Shown piece after piece: positions 7,899 to 17,789 of a stretch of 64,000 bases of DNA (its first letter is position 1; every line of letters begins with the position of its first letter). The translations under genes and the position numbers were made by a program. The stretch is taken from the NCBI GenBank assembly GCA_019359215.1, contig JAHHHS010000005.1, forward strand, positions 1 through 64,000, in the 5' to 3' direction. Source of the stretch: Nostoc indistinguendum CM1-VF10 (GTDB lineage: Bacteria > Cyanobacteriota > Cyanobacteriia > Cyanobacteriales > Nostocaceae). Below the pieces are notes generated by a model. It was not told where the DNA came from. It saw only the letters and a list, made by a program, of their open reading frames with translations, and did no database searches.

Positions 7899-9416
7899 TT
7901 AAATTTTTTTCCCACCGCCTGCTAAGAGTTCCAGAATAACTCCATTTGTCCAGCCGAAACCAACTTCGTTAGAACTATATCCAAAGGAGATTTCGTAGGA
8001 AACGTTGGCAGAACAGCGTTCAACATCGTATTTCTCAACTAGGGTATTGTGACGCTCGAATTCTTTAATTACCATCGCTAAAAATTTGTTGGCAATGCGA
8101 TCGCCTTCTGTATGAAACCCATAACGGTGAAGTCCCTGGACGGCAATAAACGTCAATGGTGCCCAACCGAAGGGAGCATCCCACTGGTTTCCGGTGACAC
8201 GAGTACTGGTAAGAATTCCGCCTGGGGCTTCAAACAAAGAGAGATTTTCCACGACGCGCTGGGCTTGGGCTTGAGAAGCAATTCCTAGCCATAGGGGATA
8301 GAATGTGGTGGCAAATTCGTAGCAACGGCGTTTTCCACTCTGGAAGTGATAATCCAAATAAAGTCCCTGTTCTTCATCCCAGAGACAGCGATCAATACGA
8401 TCACGGCGGATATCTGCACGATCGCGCCATTGTTTTTGCAGTTCTGTGTTCCCAAAAATATTGTGGATTTGCCCCAAGTCTTGTTCTACCTGATACAGCA
8501 AACTGTTAAGGCACACAGGAGCATAATGGAGGATATCAGCACTGAAGGGGCCAAAGCGGTTGGTGATATCAAAACCGGACTCGCGCATGGTGCGATCGCC
8601 CTTGTAAAATAGGTGCGTCAGTTCGTCTTTTTCCTCGTTGTAGTAAAGACTAACGTCATAATCCTCAATTTCAAAAGTTTTATAGTACTCCTTGACGCGA
8701 TCGTAGTGGCTTTTTCCCTCATCATCCCGCTCAGAGAACAAAACTTCTGGCGCAGGGCCTTCCCCAAAAGCATAGAATCGGGATAAGCCTGTTGCCGGAT
8801 TCAGGTGAGGTGGTACTACCCAGTAATAATAAAACTGTTCTAGGATTGGTATGGTTGACTTTAACCACTCTTCATCCTGGGTGTGCTGGAATAGCGCCAA
8901 AACCATCATGCTGAGGACGGGAGGTTGCGATCGCGACAGCATATAAGTCCGGTTGGAATTCAGAACAGTGCCGTAATGCTGCACCTGGTACAACAACTGA
9001 TCAACTTGGCTTTGTGCTAGCTCCCATTCTTCATCGCGCAAAAGTCCCAGTAATATAAAGTAGCTATCCCAGCCATACATTTCATTAAAGCGCCCACCTG
9101 GAACAACATAAGGCCCTGGTAGGTATAGTAACCCATGCTCTTTAATCGCCTCCATTTCAGTTGGCAAAGTGCGAATTTGCAGCCGTTGCATATCCTTGGA
9201 AGATAGCGATCGCTCCAACACAGTTTGAATGTTGGGACAATCTTCTGAGGGTGAAATGTAGACGATCCAGGGAGTATCACTTTTATGGTCTAGTTTGGTA
9301 TCCTGGGCAGATTGTAATAAGTGTTCGTGCGATCGCGTTAAGGTTTTCCAGGTTTTTTTGATATGGTCCCGCAGGGTGTCAATCTGCGTAATGGTAAGGG
9401 TTGGTGAAGTGGTCAT
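7899..9416 (-). CDS. treH: Trehalase (GH37)
   Basis: Hydrolyses trehalose to two glucose molecules. Both trehalase signatures are present: PGGRFNEMYGWDSYF near residue 110 and QWDAPFGWAP near residue 415, the latter a variant of QWDxPxxWxP. About 505 residues, single GH37 domain. No signal peptide is seen, so it is probably cytosolic. ATG 9416 is preferred over an in-frame TTG five codons upstream; neither has a clear ribosome binding site. It is the third gene of a treZ-treY-treH cluster, the arrangement I recall from Anabaena, where these genes respond to dehydration. The enzyme would release stored trehalose on rehydration. Confidence 0.9.
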   Translation of the reverse strand: MTTSPTLTITQIDTLRDHIKKTWKTLTRSHEHLLQSAQDTKLDHKSDTPWIVYISPSEDCPNIQTVLERSLSSKDMQRLQIRTLPTEMEAIKEHGLLYLPGPYVVPGGRFNEMYGWDSYFILLGLLRDEEWELAQSQVDQLLYQVQHYGTVLNSNRTYMLSRSQPPVLSMMVLALFQHTQDEEWLKSTIPILEQFYYYWVVPPHLNPATGLSRFYAFGEGPAPEVLFSERDDEGKSHYDRVKEYYKTFEIEDYDVSLYYNEEKDELTHLFYKGDRTMRESGFDITNRFGPFSADILHYAPVCLNSLLYQVEQDLGQIHNIFGNTELQKQWRDRADIRRDRIDRCLWDEEQGLYLDYHFQSGKRRCYEFATTFYPLWLGIASQAQAQRVVENLSLFEAPGGILTSTRVTGNQWDAPFGWAPLTFIAVQGLHRYGFHTEGDRIANKFLAMVIKEFERHNTLVEKYDVERCSANVSYEISFGYSSNEVGFGWTNGVILELLAGGGKKI

Positions 9417-9540
9417 AATTAAATTTGACAAGTGTTGAGGAGTTTGGAATTATTTTTTTTTACGCAGAGGGGCGCTAAGGGAATCGCAGAGATATGCAGA
9501 GGTTTTTCGGCATTTCTCTGCGTGAGATAGACTTATGTTT

Positions 9541-12339
9541 CTACTCGGCACTACTAACCAATAAAGCAACTGGAAAATCAGCGAGGGCAGATCCGATAGA
9601 TAATGTTTCTGTAACCTCTAAGGGTTGTTGAGTGATGACGTTTTTCCAGGTGGGGGAAGTTCCAGGGGGGAGTTGCAGGTGCGTATCTTTCCAAACTGAC
9701 TCGCCCAAGGGGTTGTCTCCAGGCTGGATGAGGCTTGTTAAAAAGCGAGGTGCGATCGCGATCGCTGTTTGATTCCCTTCTCGCCGCGCAAAGGCAATTA
9801 TATGATTGGCGTAGGTTCCCTGAACTTCTAACGGCAGATAGTCGCCGTCCTGGAATAATGAAACATAGTTGGTTCTAGCTTGCAGTAATTGAGCCGTTAG
9901 AAACAGTTTGATTCTGCCGTCGGTTTTATCACTCAGCAACTCTTGAATTAAACCTAGAGCGTCGGTTTTCACCTGTTCGCGGATAGCGCTTAAGTAAGTG
10001 CGTCGCTGTTCAAAATCTACGGGACGGCGATTGTCTGGATCAACTAGGCTGAGTTCCCAAAGTTCTGTTCCTTGGTATACATCGGGTACGCCGGGGGCGG
10101 TAATCTTCAGTAGAGTTTGGGAAAGGGAATTGAAGATACCATACTCTGCAATTCTCTGTTGAAAGGGGCGAAAGGCTTCTAGAAATTCTCTAGAGAGGGA
10201 AGGGTCGAGTACCTTCTCAATAAAGGAGGTACAAGCTTCTTCATACTCGCTATCAGGTCGCAACCATGCTGTATGAACTTTCGCTTCTCGAATTGCCTTA
10301 ATTATATAGTCTTTTACCCGTTCCACAAAGGATGCATGTTCATGTTCCGCAAAGGGAAATGCCCCTACCAAGGTTTGATAGAGGAAATACTCGTCGTTGC
10401 GATCAGGCATAGCAAACCCGTGGCGATAGCTGCGATGTACCCGATTCATGGCGCTCCAAGTATTTACCTGCTGCTCCCACTCATCGGGGAGTTCTGAGAG
10501 AACATTCAACCTAGTTCGCACGTCTTCGCCGCGCTTGGTGTCGTGGGTAGCTGTGGTGTTCATCGTATGAGGCCAGATTGCTTGGTGCTGTTTGTTAAAG
10601 GCATGAAATTTGGCTAAGTCTATGCCAAAATGTCCAGGATTTCCCCCGACTTCATTCAGCGACAGCAACCGATTATAAACATATAGTGTGGTGTCTTCTA
10701 CGCCTTTTGCCATTAGCGGGCCGCTGTATTGCTGCATCCGCAAGACAAAATATATCCATTGTTCGCGTTCTGTTTGAGTCAGAGAATTATCAAACTCTAG
10801 CAGCATTAACTTTTCAATAAAGGTCAGTTCGTTGTGCAACAGAGGGGTTTGTTCTTTGGCTTGATCAATTACTTTCTGAATGGTAGCGCGATCGCTTTCT
10901 CCAATTCCATCGGGTGTAATATAGGTGCGGTAAATCGGGAACAGTGTCAAAACTTCGGCGATCGCTCTTTTCAAGCCATTCAGTGTAAAATCATTGCCAT
11001 AGCGATATTTGCTAGAGACGTTCTTTAATAAAAGAGCCAAATTGTCAATATCACCTGCTAAATTCTTTTCCAAAATCAGGTGCTTTTTATCCTTCACCAC
11101 CGATGCATAATCTACTCTTGAGCCGATAAAGTTTTGGTAGATTCTATCGAAGGATGATTCATTTTCAGTTTGACAAAATACGCCATTTACATAATTCAAG
11201 AAGTCATAACCCGATGTCCCTTCAATTTTCCAGTTTTCTGGCAATTCTTCGGTGAGTTCTAAAATCTTCTCGACCGTAATATAAACATCTCCCGTTTTTT
11301 CTCGTAGCCTTTCGAGATACTGGATTGGGTTATAAAGTCCATCAATATGATCAATGCGTAAACCAGTAAATTTACCTTCCTCAACCAGCCTTTGAATTAA
11401 ACTGTGGGTATTATTAAAAACCCGCACTTCTTCAACTTTAACGGAAATTAGTTCATTGACAGTAAAGAAACGGCGGTAGTTCATTTCTTCCGCGCCAACT
11501 TTCCAGAAGGCGAGACGGTAAAATTGGTCATTTAGTAATTCATCTAGCAAGTTAAAGCTATCTGAATTACCTGGCTCTCCGTTGAAAGTTTGAATATTTT
11601 CGTCAATGAACTCACGGATGGCATCGTTTGTGATGTAGAGTTCCCAAACCAATCCTTTAATAAATGCAATTTGGTCTTGTCGCTGTTTTCCCGCAACTTC
11701 TGAGGGCACACTTCTAAGAATGTAGAGAATCCCCAATAGTTTAATAAAATCGGGATGATTGCGTCCCAGTGTGCGGGTGAGTTTACCCAGATTATAGGTG
11801 ATAAATTTTGTGTAAGACTCTAATCGCAGTGGCAGTTTCAAGCTGTAATAGTTAACAGTTAAACCGTTTTGTTCATATTGCAGTTGAATGTGTCCATTTT
11901 CTAGGGATGCACCATAGAAATCTCCCAACAGAGGAGCGAGAATTCGCTCTTGGCGATCGCCAAAGGGAGCATTCCAAGAAAGGTCGAAGTAGTCAGTATA
12001 GCTGGAATCTGGGCCGTGTTCCAATACGTCCATCAAGTAATCGTTTTCGCTGCTATAGGCCATGTGGTTGGGCACAATATCTTGTAACCAGCCCATACCA
12101 AGGGATTGGATTTCGCTTGCTAATGCATCAAAGGATTCATTAGTTCCCAGTTCTGGGTTAAGTTGGGTGGCATCTACTATATCGTAGCCGTGCGTACTCC
12201 CGGATCTTGCTTTGAAAATGGGGGAAGCATATAAATCAGAAATACCTAAATCTGCAAGATAAGCTGCGATCGCTTTGGCGTTGTCAAAGCCAAACTGAGG
12301 TGTAAACTGAATTCGATAAGTTGCGGTAGGAATTCGCAT
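9541..12339 (-). CDS. treY: Maltooligosyl trehalose synthase
   Basis: 932-residue GH13 enzyme that rearranges the reducing-end bond of maltooligosaccharides to an alpha,alpha-1,1 linkage. The start MRIPTATYRIQFTPQFGF and GSTHGYDIVDATQLNPELG are characteristic. The nucleophile region is FTGLRIDHIDGLYNP, and HDTKRGEDVRTR is the conserved C-terminal barrel motif. Length is normal for TreY. It lies between treZ and treH on the same strand. The treZ-treY gap of about 580 bases contains a MITE and a 21-bp tandem array, so co-transcription across it is uncertain. Confidence 0.94.
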   Translation of the reverse strand: MRIPTATYRIQFTPQFGFDNAKAIAAYLADLGISDLYASPIFKARSGSTHGYDIVDATQLNPELGTNESFDALASEIQSLGMGWLQDIVPNHMAYSSENDYLMDVLEHGPDSSYTDYFDLSWNAPFGDRQERILAPLLGDFYGASLENGHIQLQYEQNGLTVNYYSLKLPLRLESYTKFITYNLGKLTRTLGRNHPDFIKLLGILYILRSVPSEVAGKQRQDQIAFIKGLVWELYITNDAIREFIDENIQTFNGEPGNSDSFNLLDELLNDQFYRLAFWKVGAEEMNYRRFFTVNELISVKVEEVRVFNNTHSLIQRLVEEGKFTGLRIDHIDGLYNPIQYLERLREKTGDVYITVEKILELTEELPENWKIEGTSGYDFLNYVNGVFCQTENESSFDRIYQNFIGSRVDYASVVKDKKHLILEKNLAGDIDNLALLLKNVSSKYRYGNDFTLNGLKRAIAEVLTLFPIYRTYITPDGIGESDRATIQKVIDQAKEQTPLLHNELTFIEKLMLLEFDNSLTQTEREQWIYFVLRMQQYSGPLMAKGVEDTTLYVYNRLLSLNEVGGNPGHFGIDLAKFHAFNKQHQAIWPHTMNTTATHDTKRGEDVRTRLNVLSELPDEWEQQVNTWSAMNRVHRSYRHGFAMPDRNDEYFLYQTLVGAFPFAEHEHASFVERVKDYIIKAIREAKVHTAWLRPDSEYEEACTSFIEKVLDPSLSREFLEAFRPFQQRIAEYGIFNSLSQTLLKITAPGVPDVYQGTELWELSLVDPDNRRPVDFEQRRTYLSAIREQVKTDALGLIQELLSDKTDGRIKLFLTAQLLQARTNYVSLFQDGDYLPLEVQGTYANHIIAFARREGNQTAIAIAPRFLTSLIQPGDNPLGESVWKDTHLQLPPGTSPTWKNVITQQPLEVTETLSIGSALADFPVALLVSSAE

Positions 12340-12406
12340 AGTTTTTTTGAGTGGGGAATAAGGGGGATAAGGGAGATGAGGCTTTGAGAGGTAAACGCTG
12401 AACCTT

Positions 12407-12612
12407 TTAGAGGATGTTTGAAAAATCTTCTTCTCGGTACCAAAAGCGTATTACCCCCCTTAATCCCCCCGATATATTGGGGGGAAACAAGAAATCTAGT
12501 TCCCTCTCCGTATGTATTGAGGAGGGTTAGGGTGGGGTAAATTTTAAGGGGGGTTAGGGCGGATCAATAAGTGTCTAACATCACAGCTAACCATTTTTCA
12601 AACAACCTCTTA
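12407..12612. mobile_element. MITE related to the IS5-like element at the window start
   Basis: A 200-bp element (12410-12609) is bounded by TTA on both sides. Its ends read inward GAGGATGTTTGAAAAATC and GAGGTTGTTTGAAAAATG, matching the IS terminus at 106-122. The interior is low-complexity G- or C-run sequence (CCCCCCTTAATCCCCCCGAT) with internal palindromes and no reading frame. A transposase of the left-edge IS type could mobilise it in trans. Confidence 0.75.
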
Positions 12613-12880
12613 GCTTGAACATTAAGTCTTTTAGCTCGAACGTTAAGCCTTTTAGCTCAAACGTTAAGTCTTTCAGCTCGAACGTTAAGTCTTTCAGCTC
12701 GAACATTAAGTCTTTCAACTCACTCAAACGTTAAGTCTTTCAGCTCGAACATTAAGTCTTTTAGCTCAAACGTTAAGCCTTTCAGCTCGAACATTAAGCC
12801 TTTCAGCTCGAACATTAAGTCTTTTAGCTCGAACATTAAGTCTTTTAGCTCAAACGTTGAACCTTTTTACTTTAACGTTG
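12611..12880. repeat. Tandem array of about twelve 21-bp units
   Basis: The consensus unit is YCTTTYAGCTCRAACRTTAAG, varying at a few fixed positions (C/T, A/G), with one interrupted unit near 12715-12745. It starts directly at the right edge of the MITE and ends about 40 bases before the treZ stop. Unit length is a multiple of three, but units with CAAACG give TGA on the minus strand, so the array is not coding as it stands. Confidence 0.85.
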
Positions 12881-12919
12881 AGGTTATAAGGCTGAAACTT
12901 TAATTTCTAACTCTCCCCC

Positions 12920-14767
12920 TTATCCTTTTTCATAAAGTACTAAACTAGTAGGTTGCAATTTCACTTCTTGTCCCACAGACACATGTTCAGCAGCTTCAGA
13001 ACCATGCCCAGACCACGAGGTATCAGCAGAGTCTAACAATTTATTAGCGTTTTGCTCAAACGGCAGAGTCACTGTCACTGGAGACGAATTGAAATTCATC
13101 ACAAATATTAGTTCACTTGATTCGCACCAACGACGCACGATAACCAATTCCTTTTTTTCATCGCTAGTCGCTTGGATGAAATTGCGGTCTTGATTCAAAA
13201 GGGCTGGATGCGTCTTGCGTAAATTAATTAACTGACGATACCAATCCCACAGAACTTTGTGCTTTCCTTCATTGCGTAATTCCCAGTTGAGCTTAGACTT
13301 TAGGAAAGTTTCTGTCGATTCTGGATCTGGGGGATCATCTGCGAAGTGAAATGCTTCAAATTCTTCTTTGCGTCCGGCTCGAACTGCTTGAATTAAATCT
13401 GGATCGGAGTGGCTGACAAAGTAAATGAAGGGTGCGGTTTCGCCGTATTCCTCTCCCATGAACAACAGGGGTAAGTTGGGCGACAGCAGCACAGCCCCAG
13501 CAGCTAACTTCAATCCTTCAAAAGATATCTTCTGGCTGAGGCGTTCTCCTTTCATTTGATTGCCGATTTGATCGTGATTCTGAATACAGATTGTAAATTG
13601 TGATAAAGGGCGATCGCGGCAAGATACGCCATGAAATCTCTTGCGGTGTGGGGCATACTTCCAATCGTAGACAAAAGTATCTTCATAAGCTTTTGCCAAC
13701 TGAGCCACTTGCCCAAAATCTTGATAATATCCTTGGCGATCGCCTGTCAACAGTGCGTGCAATGAATGGTGAAAATCATCACTCCACTGGGCGTCAAGAC
13801 CATATCCACCCAATTCTGCTGGACGAATTATTCGCGGATTATTCAGGTCACTTTCGGCAATTAGATGGCGTTTCCATTTTTGCCCTTGTTCTGAGAAATG
13901 ATGAACTGCTTCCGCTAGTTCCCACAGAAAATGCTTCGCCCCCAAGTCGTAAATTGCTTGAATGGCATCCAGGCGCAATGCATCTATGTGAAAGTTGCGC
14001 AACCAGTAAAGCGCATTTTCGATAAAATAATTTCGCACACCCTGACTATGGGCATCGTCGAAATTCAACGCTTCGCCCCAAGGCGTTTTATAGGTTTTAG
14101 TAAAGTAGGGCGCGAACTGACTCATATAATTGCCTTCTGGCCCAAAGTGGTTATAGACCACATCCAGCACTACGGCAATTCCGTGTTGGTGGCAAGCATT
14201 TACCAGTTGCTTCAGATCGGCTGGGCTACCGTAAGAATTTTGGACAGCGTAAGGGTAAACGCCGTCATAACCCCAGTTGCGGTATGCAAGAGTTGCTTCA
14301 ATATGAGTATCTCCCGGAAACTGGGAGATGGGCATAATTTCAATGGCGTTAATGCCCAGTTCTCTCAGTTCCGGTAAGCGGGAAATAATAGCGGTGAAAG
14401 TTCCTTCAGGCGTGAATGTCCCAACATGAACTTCATAAAAAATCATCGACTCCACAGGAATGCCAGTCCACCCTTCATCTGTCCACTCAAAATGTTGATC
14501 GACAATTTGAGACGGCCCATGTACCCCTTCTGGTTGATACTGCGACGCAGGATCGGCAAAAGCGTCTTGCCCATTTAAGACATACCGATAAAGCGTGCCT
14601 GGATACACATCGTTGACTTTCGTTTGCCAGTATCCCTCAGACTGAGGCTTGAGTGGAATTAACTGCTGTTCTGGCGTCAAAATTTGTACAGTGACGCTCT
14701 CTAATAGCGGAGACCAAACTGTAAATTCACACTCTCCGTTACCCAAGTAGTTAGCACCTATTCTCAC
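12920..14767 (-). CDS. treZ: Maltooligosyl trehalose trehalohydrolase
   Basis: GH13 enzyme that releases trehalose from the maltooligosyl trehalose made by TreY. It has an N-terminal beta-sandwich (ECEFTVWSPLLESVTVQI) and a catalytic barrel with the aspartate in IDALRLDAIQAIYD, glutamate in LIAESDLNNPR and HDQIGNQMKGER. The open frame allows an ATG at 14782, but the bases after that ATG, GGAGGATACTGC, are a near-perfect ribosome binding site for a GTG at 14767, and the protein from there starts with the family-like RIGANYLGNGECEF. The GTG start (615 residues) is therefore preferred. It is first in the trehalose cluster. Confidence 0.93.
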   Translation of the reverse strand: MRIGANYLGNGECEFTVWSPLLESVTVQILTPEQQLIPLKPQSEGYWQTKVNDVYPGTLYRYVLNGQDAFADPASQYQPEGVHGPSQIVDQHFEWTDEGWTGIPVESMIFYEVHVGTFTPEGTFTAIISRLPELRELGINAIEIMPISQFPGDTHIEATLAYRNWGYDGVYPYAVQNSYGSPADLKQLVNACHQHGIAVVLDVVYNHFGPEGNYMSQFAPYFTKTYKTPWGEALNFDDAHSQGVRNYFIENALYWLRNFHIDALRLDAIQAIYDLGAKHFLWELAEAVHHFSEQGQKWKRHLIAESDLNNPRIIRPAELGGYGLDAQWSDDFHHSLHALLTGDRQGYYQDFGQVAQLAKAYEDTFVYDWKYAPHRKRFHGVSCRDRPLSQFTICIQNHDQIGNQMKGERLSQKISFEGLKLAAGAVLLSPNLPLLFMGEEYGETAPFIYFVSHSDPDLIQAVRAGRKEEFEAFHFADDPPDPESTETFLKSKLNWELRNEGKHKVLWDWYRQLINLRKTHPALLNQDRNFIQATSDEKKELVIVRRWCESSELIFVMNFNSSPVTVTLPFEQNANKLLDSADTSWSGHGSEAAEHVSVGQEVKLQPTSLVLYEKG

Positions 14768-15001
14768 GCAGTATCCTCCCATCAGTTCCAGTTTGTTGTG
14801 CCGAATCGTGGCGCGATGGCAAATGTCATTGATTGCAAAATATTTACAAACACGCCAGATAGCATAATGGTTGGTCTAGCAGAGTTTTTGCTAGCACCTG
14901 GAGGCGGATTTTTGATCAGAACAAATTCAGTCTAATGACAAATGTGGGAGAAATGACGGAGAAAAAACGGTGCATTCGTAGGCTAGCACGGCTATTCAGC
15001 C

Positions 15002-15406
15002 CTAGGGCTTGCAGCTACCATCTACACAGTATGACGATTGATATGTATTAGAACGCTTACCAAATATGGTGTAGCGATTATCGCGGATTTGTTCGTAAAA
15101 ACGATCGCCTGCCCACTTCATCCCTGGTAAGGCTCGATAAGCGTCTACAAATATACTTCCTGCTGGCAATAAACGCCCAATTTCTTCAGCAGCGTTACTA
15201 CCTTGCCAACGTCTTTGAGGATTATTGCCATCAATTAAAATCATCCCCTGTTCACAGTCTTGAGCTGTAATTCCCCACCGTAAAAGTGTCTGCTCATCTT
15301 GCATAGGACTGTAGCGAAACAGCTTTCCTTGGTCTAAGGTTTCTAGCGATCGCACTAAGGTAACGCAGAGATTACAATTTCCATCGTAGATTACGTAGTA
15401 ATTCAT
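15002..15406 (-). CDS. DCC-family thiol-disulfide oxidoreductase-like protein (DUF393)
   Basis: 134 residues. The N-terminal YVIYDGNCNLCVTLVRSLE carries the D-x-x-C-x-x-C of the DCC family, whose members are thought to be thioredoxin-fold redox proteins; substrates are unknown. Other family features are IDGNNPQRRWQGSNAAEEI and a C-terminal arginine-rich part with YCVDGSC, whose two cysteines are additional. No signal peptide. It is monocistronic, with a 220-base spacer before treZ on the same strand side and remnants upstream. Family assignment is firm, function is not. Confidence 0.85.
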   Translation of the reverse strand: MNYYVIYDGNCNLCVTLVRSLETLDQGKLFRYSPMQDEQTLLRWGITAQDCEQGMILIDGNNPQRRWQGSNAAEEIGRLLPAGSIFVDAYRALPGMKWAGDRFYEQIRDNRYTIFGKRSNTYQSSYCVDGSCKP

Positions 15407-15554
15407 AAAAATAATTGAGTTGTCAGATGTGTTTAATTTAAATACAACTTTGGTATTCTAGCTTAGAAAACCGTAGCGATCGCTCTTGCCTGAGTAAGGC
15501 ATTACTAAATAATTCGGTTCACCTCAGCCAAAACAAAATTTAATTTGTTAGGAC

Positions 15555-15692
15555 TAGCCCTTTCAAGGTGGCCAACGAAGATATGTTGGTTGTTTCTGTG
15601 CTACCATCTTGAATCCTCCGCTCAGAGCTTGGACTTTTTAAACGTTGAAATAACCTATTCTCGTTCTAAATTTCACCACCTTAAAAGGGCTA
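15555..15692. repeat. MITE-like element with 17-bp terminal inverted repeats
   Basis: TAGCCCTTTCAAGGTGG at the left matches CCACCTTAAAAGGGCTA at the right with one mismatch. The element is about 138 bp, begins and ends with TA, and has no reading frame. It lies in a 600-base remnant-rich gap upstream of the truncated aldo/keto reductase. Confidence 0.65.
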
Positions 15693-15735
15693 AAATCTAG
15701 GATTTAACCATTGACAAAAAACATCGAATATAAAT

Positions 15736-15978
15736 ACAGCAACTGCGATAGATACGATAGACTCTTCTGGAAGCAATGTACAGTTAATTGCTGATTTATC
15801 TGCTGAACAAGTCAACATCAGCAATATTCCCAATTTCGGTTCTTTAAATTTCCGAGTTGTGAACTTTGATAATGCTTTCGGAGGTAATGGAAAGGATTTT
15901 GGTATTATGCAAAATCATTTTCATACATGGAATCAGCAACGCCTTTTTAACTGTAACTTTTATGTATCCTCTCAATAA
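15736..15978 (+). pseudogene. Remnant of a large secreted or calcium-binding repeat protein
   Basis: An 80-codon open frame without a start reads IDTIDSSGSNVQLIADLSAE, then INFGSLNFRVVN-like residues and FDNAFGGNGKDF before the homology ends. The G-S-N-V-x-L and F-G-G-N-G-x-D spacing resembles hemolysin-type (RTX) repeat proteins of cyanobacteria, in which GGxGxD nonapeptides bind calcium. Only a single such unit is visible, so the family call is tentative. No ribosome binding site or signal peptide. Confidence 0.35.
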
Positions 15979-16022
15979 ATGGGGGTGGCAAAAAAGAATA
16001 GTGTGGATTAACAAAGCGGCCG

Positions 16023-16832
16023 TTGCATTTAAATAGCACGACAACACAAATATTAAACGGCGACCCTAACGCCAGTGGAAATCATCGCAAGAACTTAATC
16101 CAGTCTTTAGAAGGTAGCCTGAAACGACTCAATACCGATTACATTGATTTATTCTGGTTACACGCTTGGGATTTCACAACACCTATTGAAGAAGTCTTGC
16201 GATCGCTTGATGATATAGTCCGTCAAGGTAAAGTACTCTATATCGGCATTTCTGACACACCCGCTTGGATCGTTTCCCAAGCAAATACCATCGCCCAATA
16301 TCAAGGATGGACGCAGTTTGTCGCTCTACAAATTGAATATAGTTTAATTCAACGAACACCAGAACGTGATTTGCTACCGATGGCTAAAGCCTTAGATTTA
16401 GCAGTAACACCGTGGTCGCCTTTGGGTGGTGGTGTGCTTACAGGTACATATAATCAGCCTCCTCAAGAGAGTAGCGAACAAGGAAGATTAGTAAATCCAG
16501 CGTTTGGAACTATTTCAGAACGGAATTTAGCGATCGCTCAAGTTGTTAGTGAAGTTGCAACCGAAATTGGACACACACCTTCACAAGTAGCATTAGCTTG
16601 GTTACACGCTCAAAATGGTGTGATTATTCCGATAATTGGGGCACGTAAATTAACGCAGTTTCAAGATAACTTAGCTTCTTTAAATATCACTCTTTCGCCA
16701 GAACATTTGCAACGTTTAAATCAAGTGAGTCAAATTGAACTAGGTTTTCCCCACGACTTTTTGCAGAGTGATGTAATTCGCGATCGGCTTTTCGGTGGCA
16801 CATTTAATACTATAAAAAACCACCGTATTTAA
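16023..16832 (+). pseudogene. Aldo/keto reductase lacking its N-terminal third
   Basis: Homology to aldo/keto reductases starts at about 16056 with GDPNASGNHRKNLIQSLE and continues to the C-terminus (WSPLGGGVLTGTYNQ, IIPIIGARKLTQFQDNL). The family is normally about 330 residues. Roughly 90 residues are missing, including the part with catalytic Asp, Tyr and Lys; only the histidine of LFWLHAWD remains. The first codons (MHLNSTTTQILN) come from unrelated sequence. No ribosome binding site precedes the nominal start. This is a 5'-deleted gene, the deletion point coinciding with the remnant region upstream. Confidence 0.75.
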
Positions 16833-16948
16833 CTAATTGTCATAAATATTAACACATTCAGGCATTAATATAATCGGTCGTCAGAGAGTTTCGCGCAAAC
16901 AACCAATTCTGTAAAGTTAGATTTAAAAGGCATTAACAATGTAGAATC

Positions 16949-17521
16949 ATGAGCGACAACAACATTTCATCACGTTTGTACCCTACTCGCATTGATATTC
17001 CTGCCGAAGCACGAGTGCAAATCGTAGTACTTCTCAACAAAACTTTGGCAGCTACTTCTGATTTGAAAACCCAAGCAAAGCAAGCGCACTGGAATGTTAA
17101 AGGTACTGACTTTTACCAGTTACACCTATTATTTGATGAACTTGCTGGGGAATTGGAAGGATACATCGATATGGTCGCTGAACGCGTTACAGCTTTAGGC
17201 GGATACGCTTTCGGAACAGCCCGCGCCGCAGCTAGTAATTCAATTTTGCCAGAATATCCCTTAGATATTTTGGATGGCAAAGACCACGTAACAGCCTTGT
17301 CAGATCGTTATGCATTTTATGCCAAACATCTCCGCGAAGCGATCGATAAAACTGATGAATTAGGGGATCTCGATACTGCTGATCTTTATACCGAAATTTC
17401 CCGCACCATTGACAAACGACTCTGGTTCTTAGAAGCTCATCTGCAAGTAGCAGAAATTAAGGCAGAGAATGGCAAAGCGGCTACTACTAAAACTCAAAAG
17501 ATCCCTGCTGGTGTAAAGTAA
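16949..17521 (+). CDS. dps: Dps-family ferritin-like protein
   Basis: 190 residues. A mini-ferritin that forms dodecamers, oxidises and stores iron using peroxide and protects DNA. The ferroxidase signature is visible in KQAHWNVKGTDFYQLHLLFD and GYIDMVAERVTALGG, providing His, Asp and Glu ligands at the subunit interface. The N-terminal extension before the first helix (RLYPTRIDIPAEARVQIV) and a lysine-rich C-terminal tail are seen; the tail could contact DNA. Nostoc strains carry several Dps paralogues and which one this is cannot be told. It is followed by a pirin gene on the same strand 270 bases downstream. Confidence 0.9.
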   Translation: MSDNNISSRLYPTRIDIPAEARVQIVVLLNKTLAATSDLKTQAKQAHWNVKGTDFYQLHLLFDELAGELEGYIDMVAERVTALGGYAFGTARAAASNSILPEYPLDILDGKDHVTALSDRYAFYAKHLREAIDKTDELGDLDTADLYTEISRTIDKRLWFLEAHLQVAEIKAENGKAATTKTQKIPAGVK

Positions 17522-17789
17522 GCACTTCTAATAAAAGTAGTCTTTCGTAAATCTAATAGTATCTTTTTGGTAAGTACGTCACTTTTAAGTGCGTACTTTT
17601 CATTTTATATGTATATACTTTACTATTGAAATAGTTCAAAAGTAGGTCGAAAAATTCAAAAATATCTTTGCAAGTGATACATCAAAATTTATACTTCAAC
17701 TTGAAGTTATTAGATCATTGGAAAGGTATGCTACTTCAATTCTAATTCTTAACTCCTAATTAAATATTCATTAACAACGAGGTGAATCT

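Noticed and set aside
12611..12880. CRISPR-like array
   Set aside because: Units are directly tandem with no unique spacers and no cas genes are nearby.
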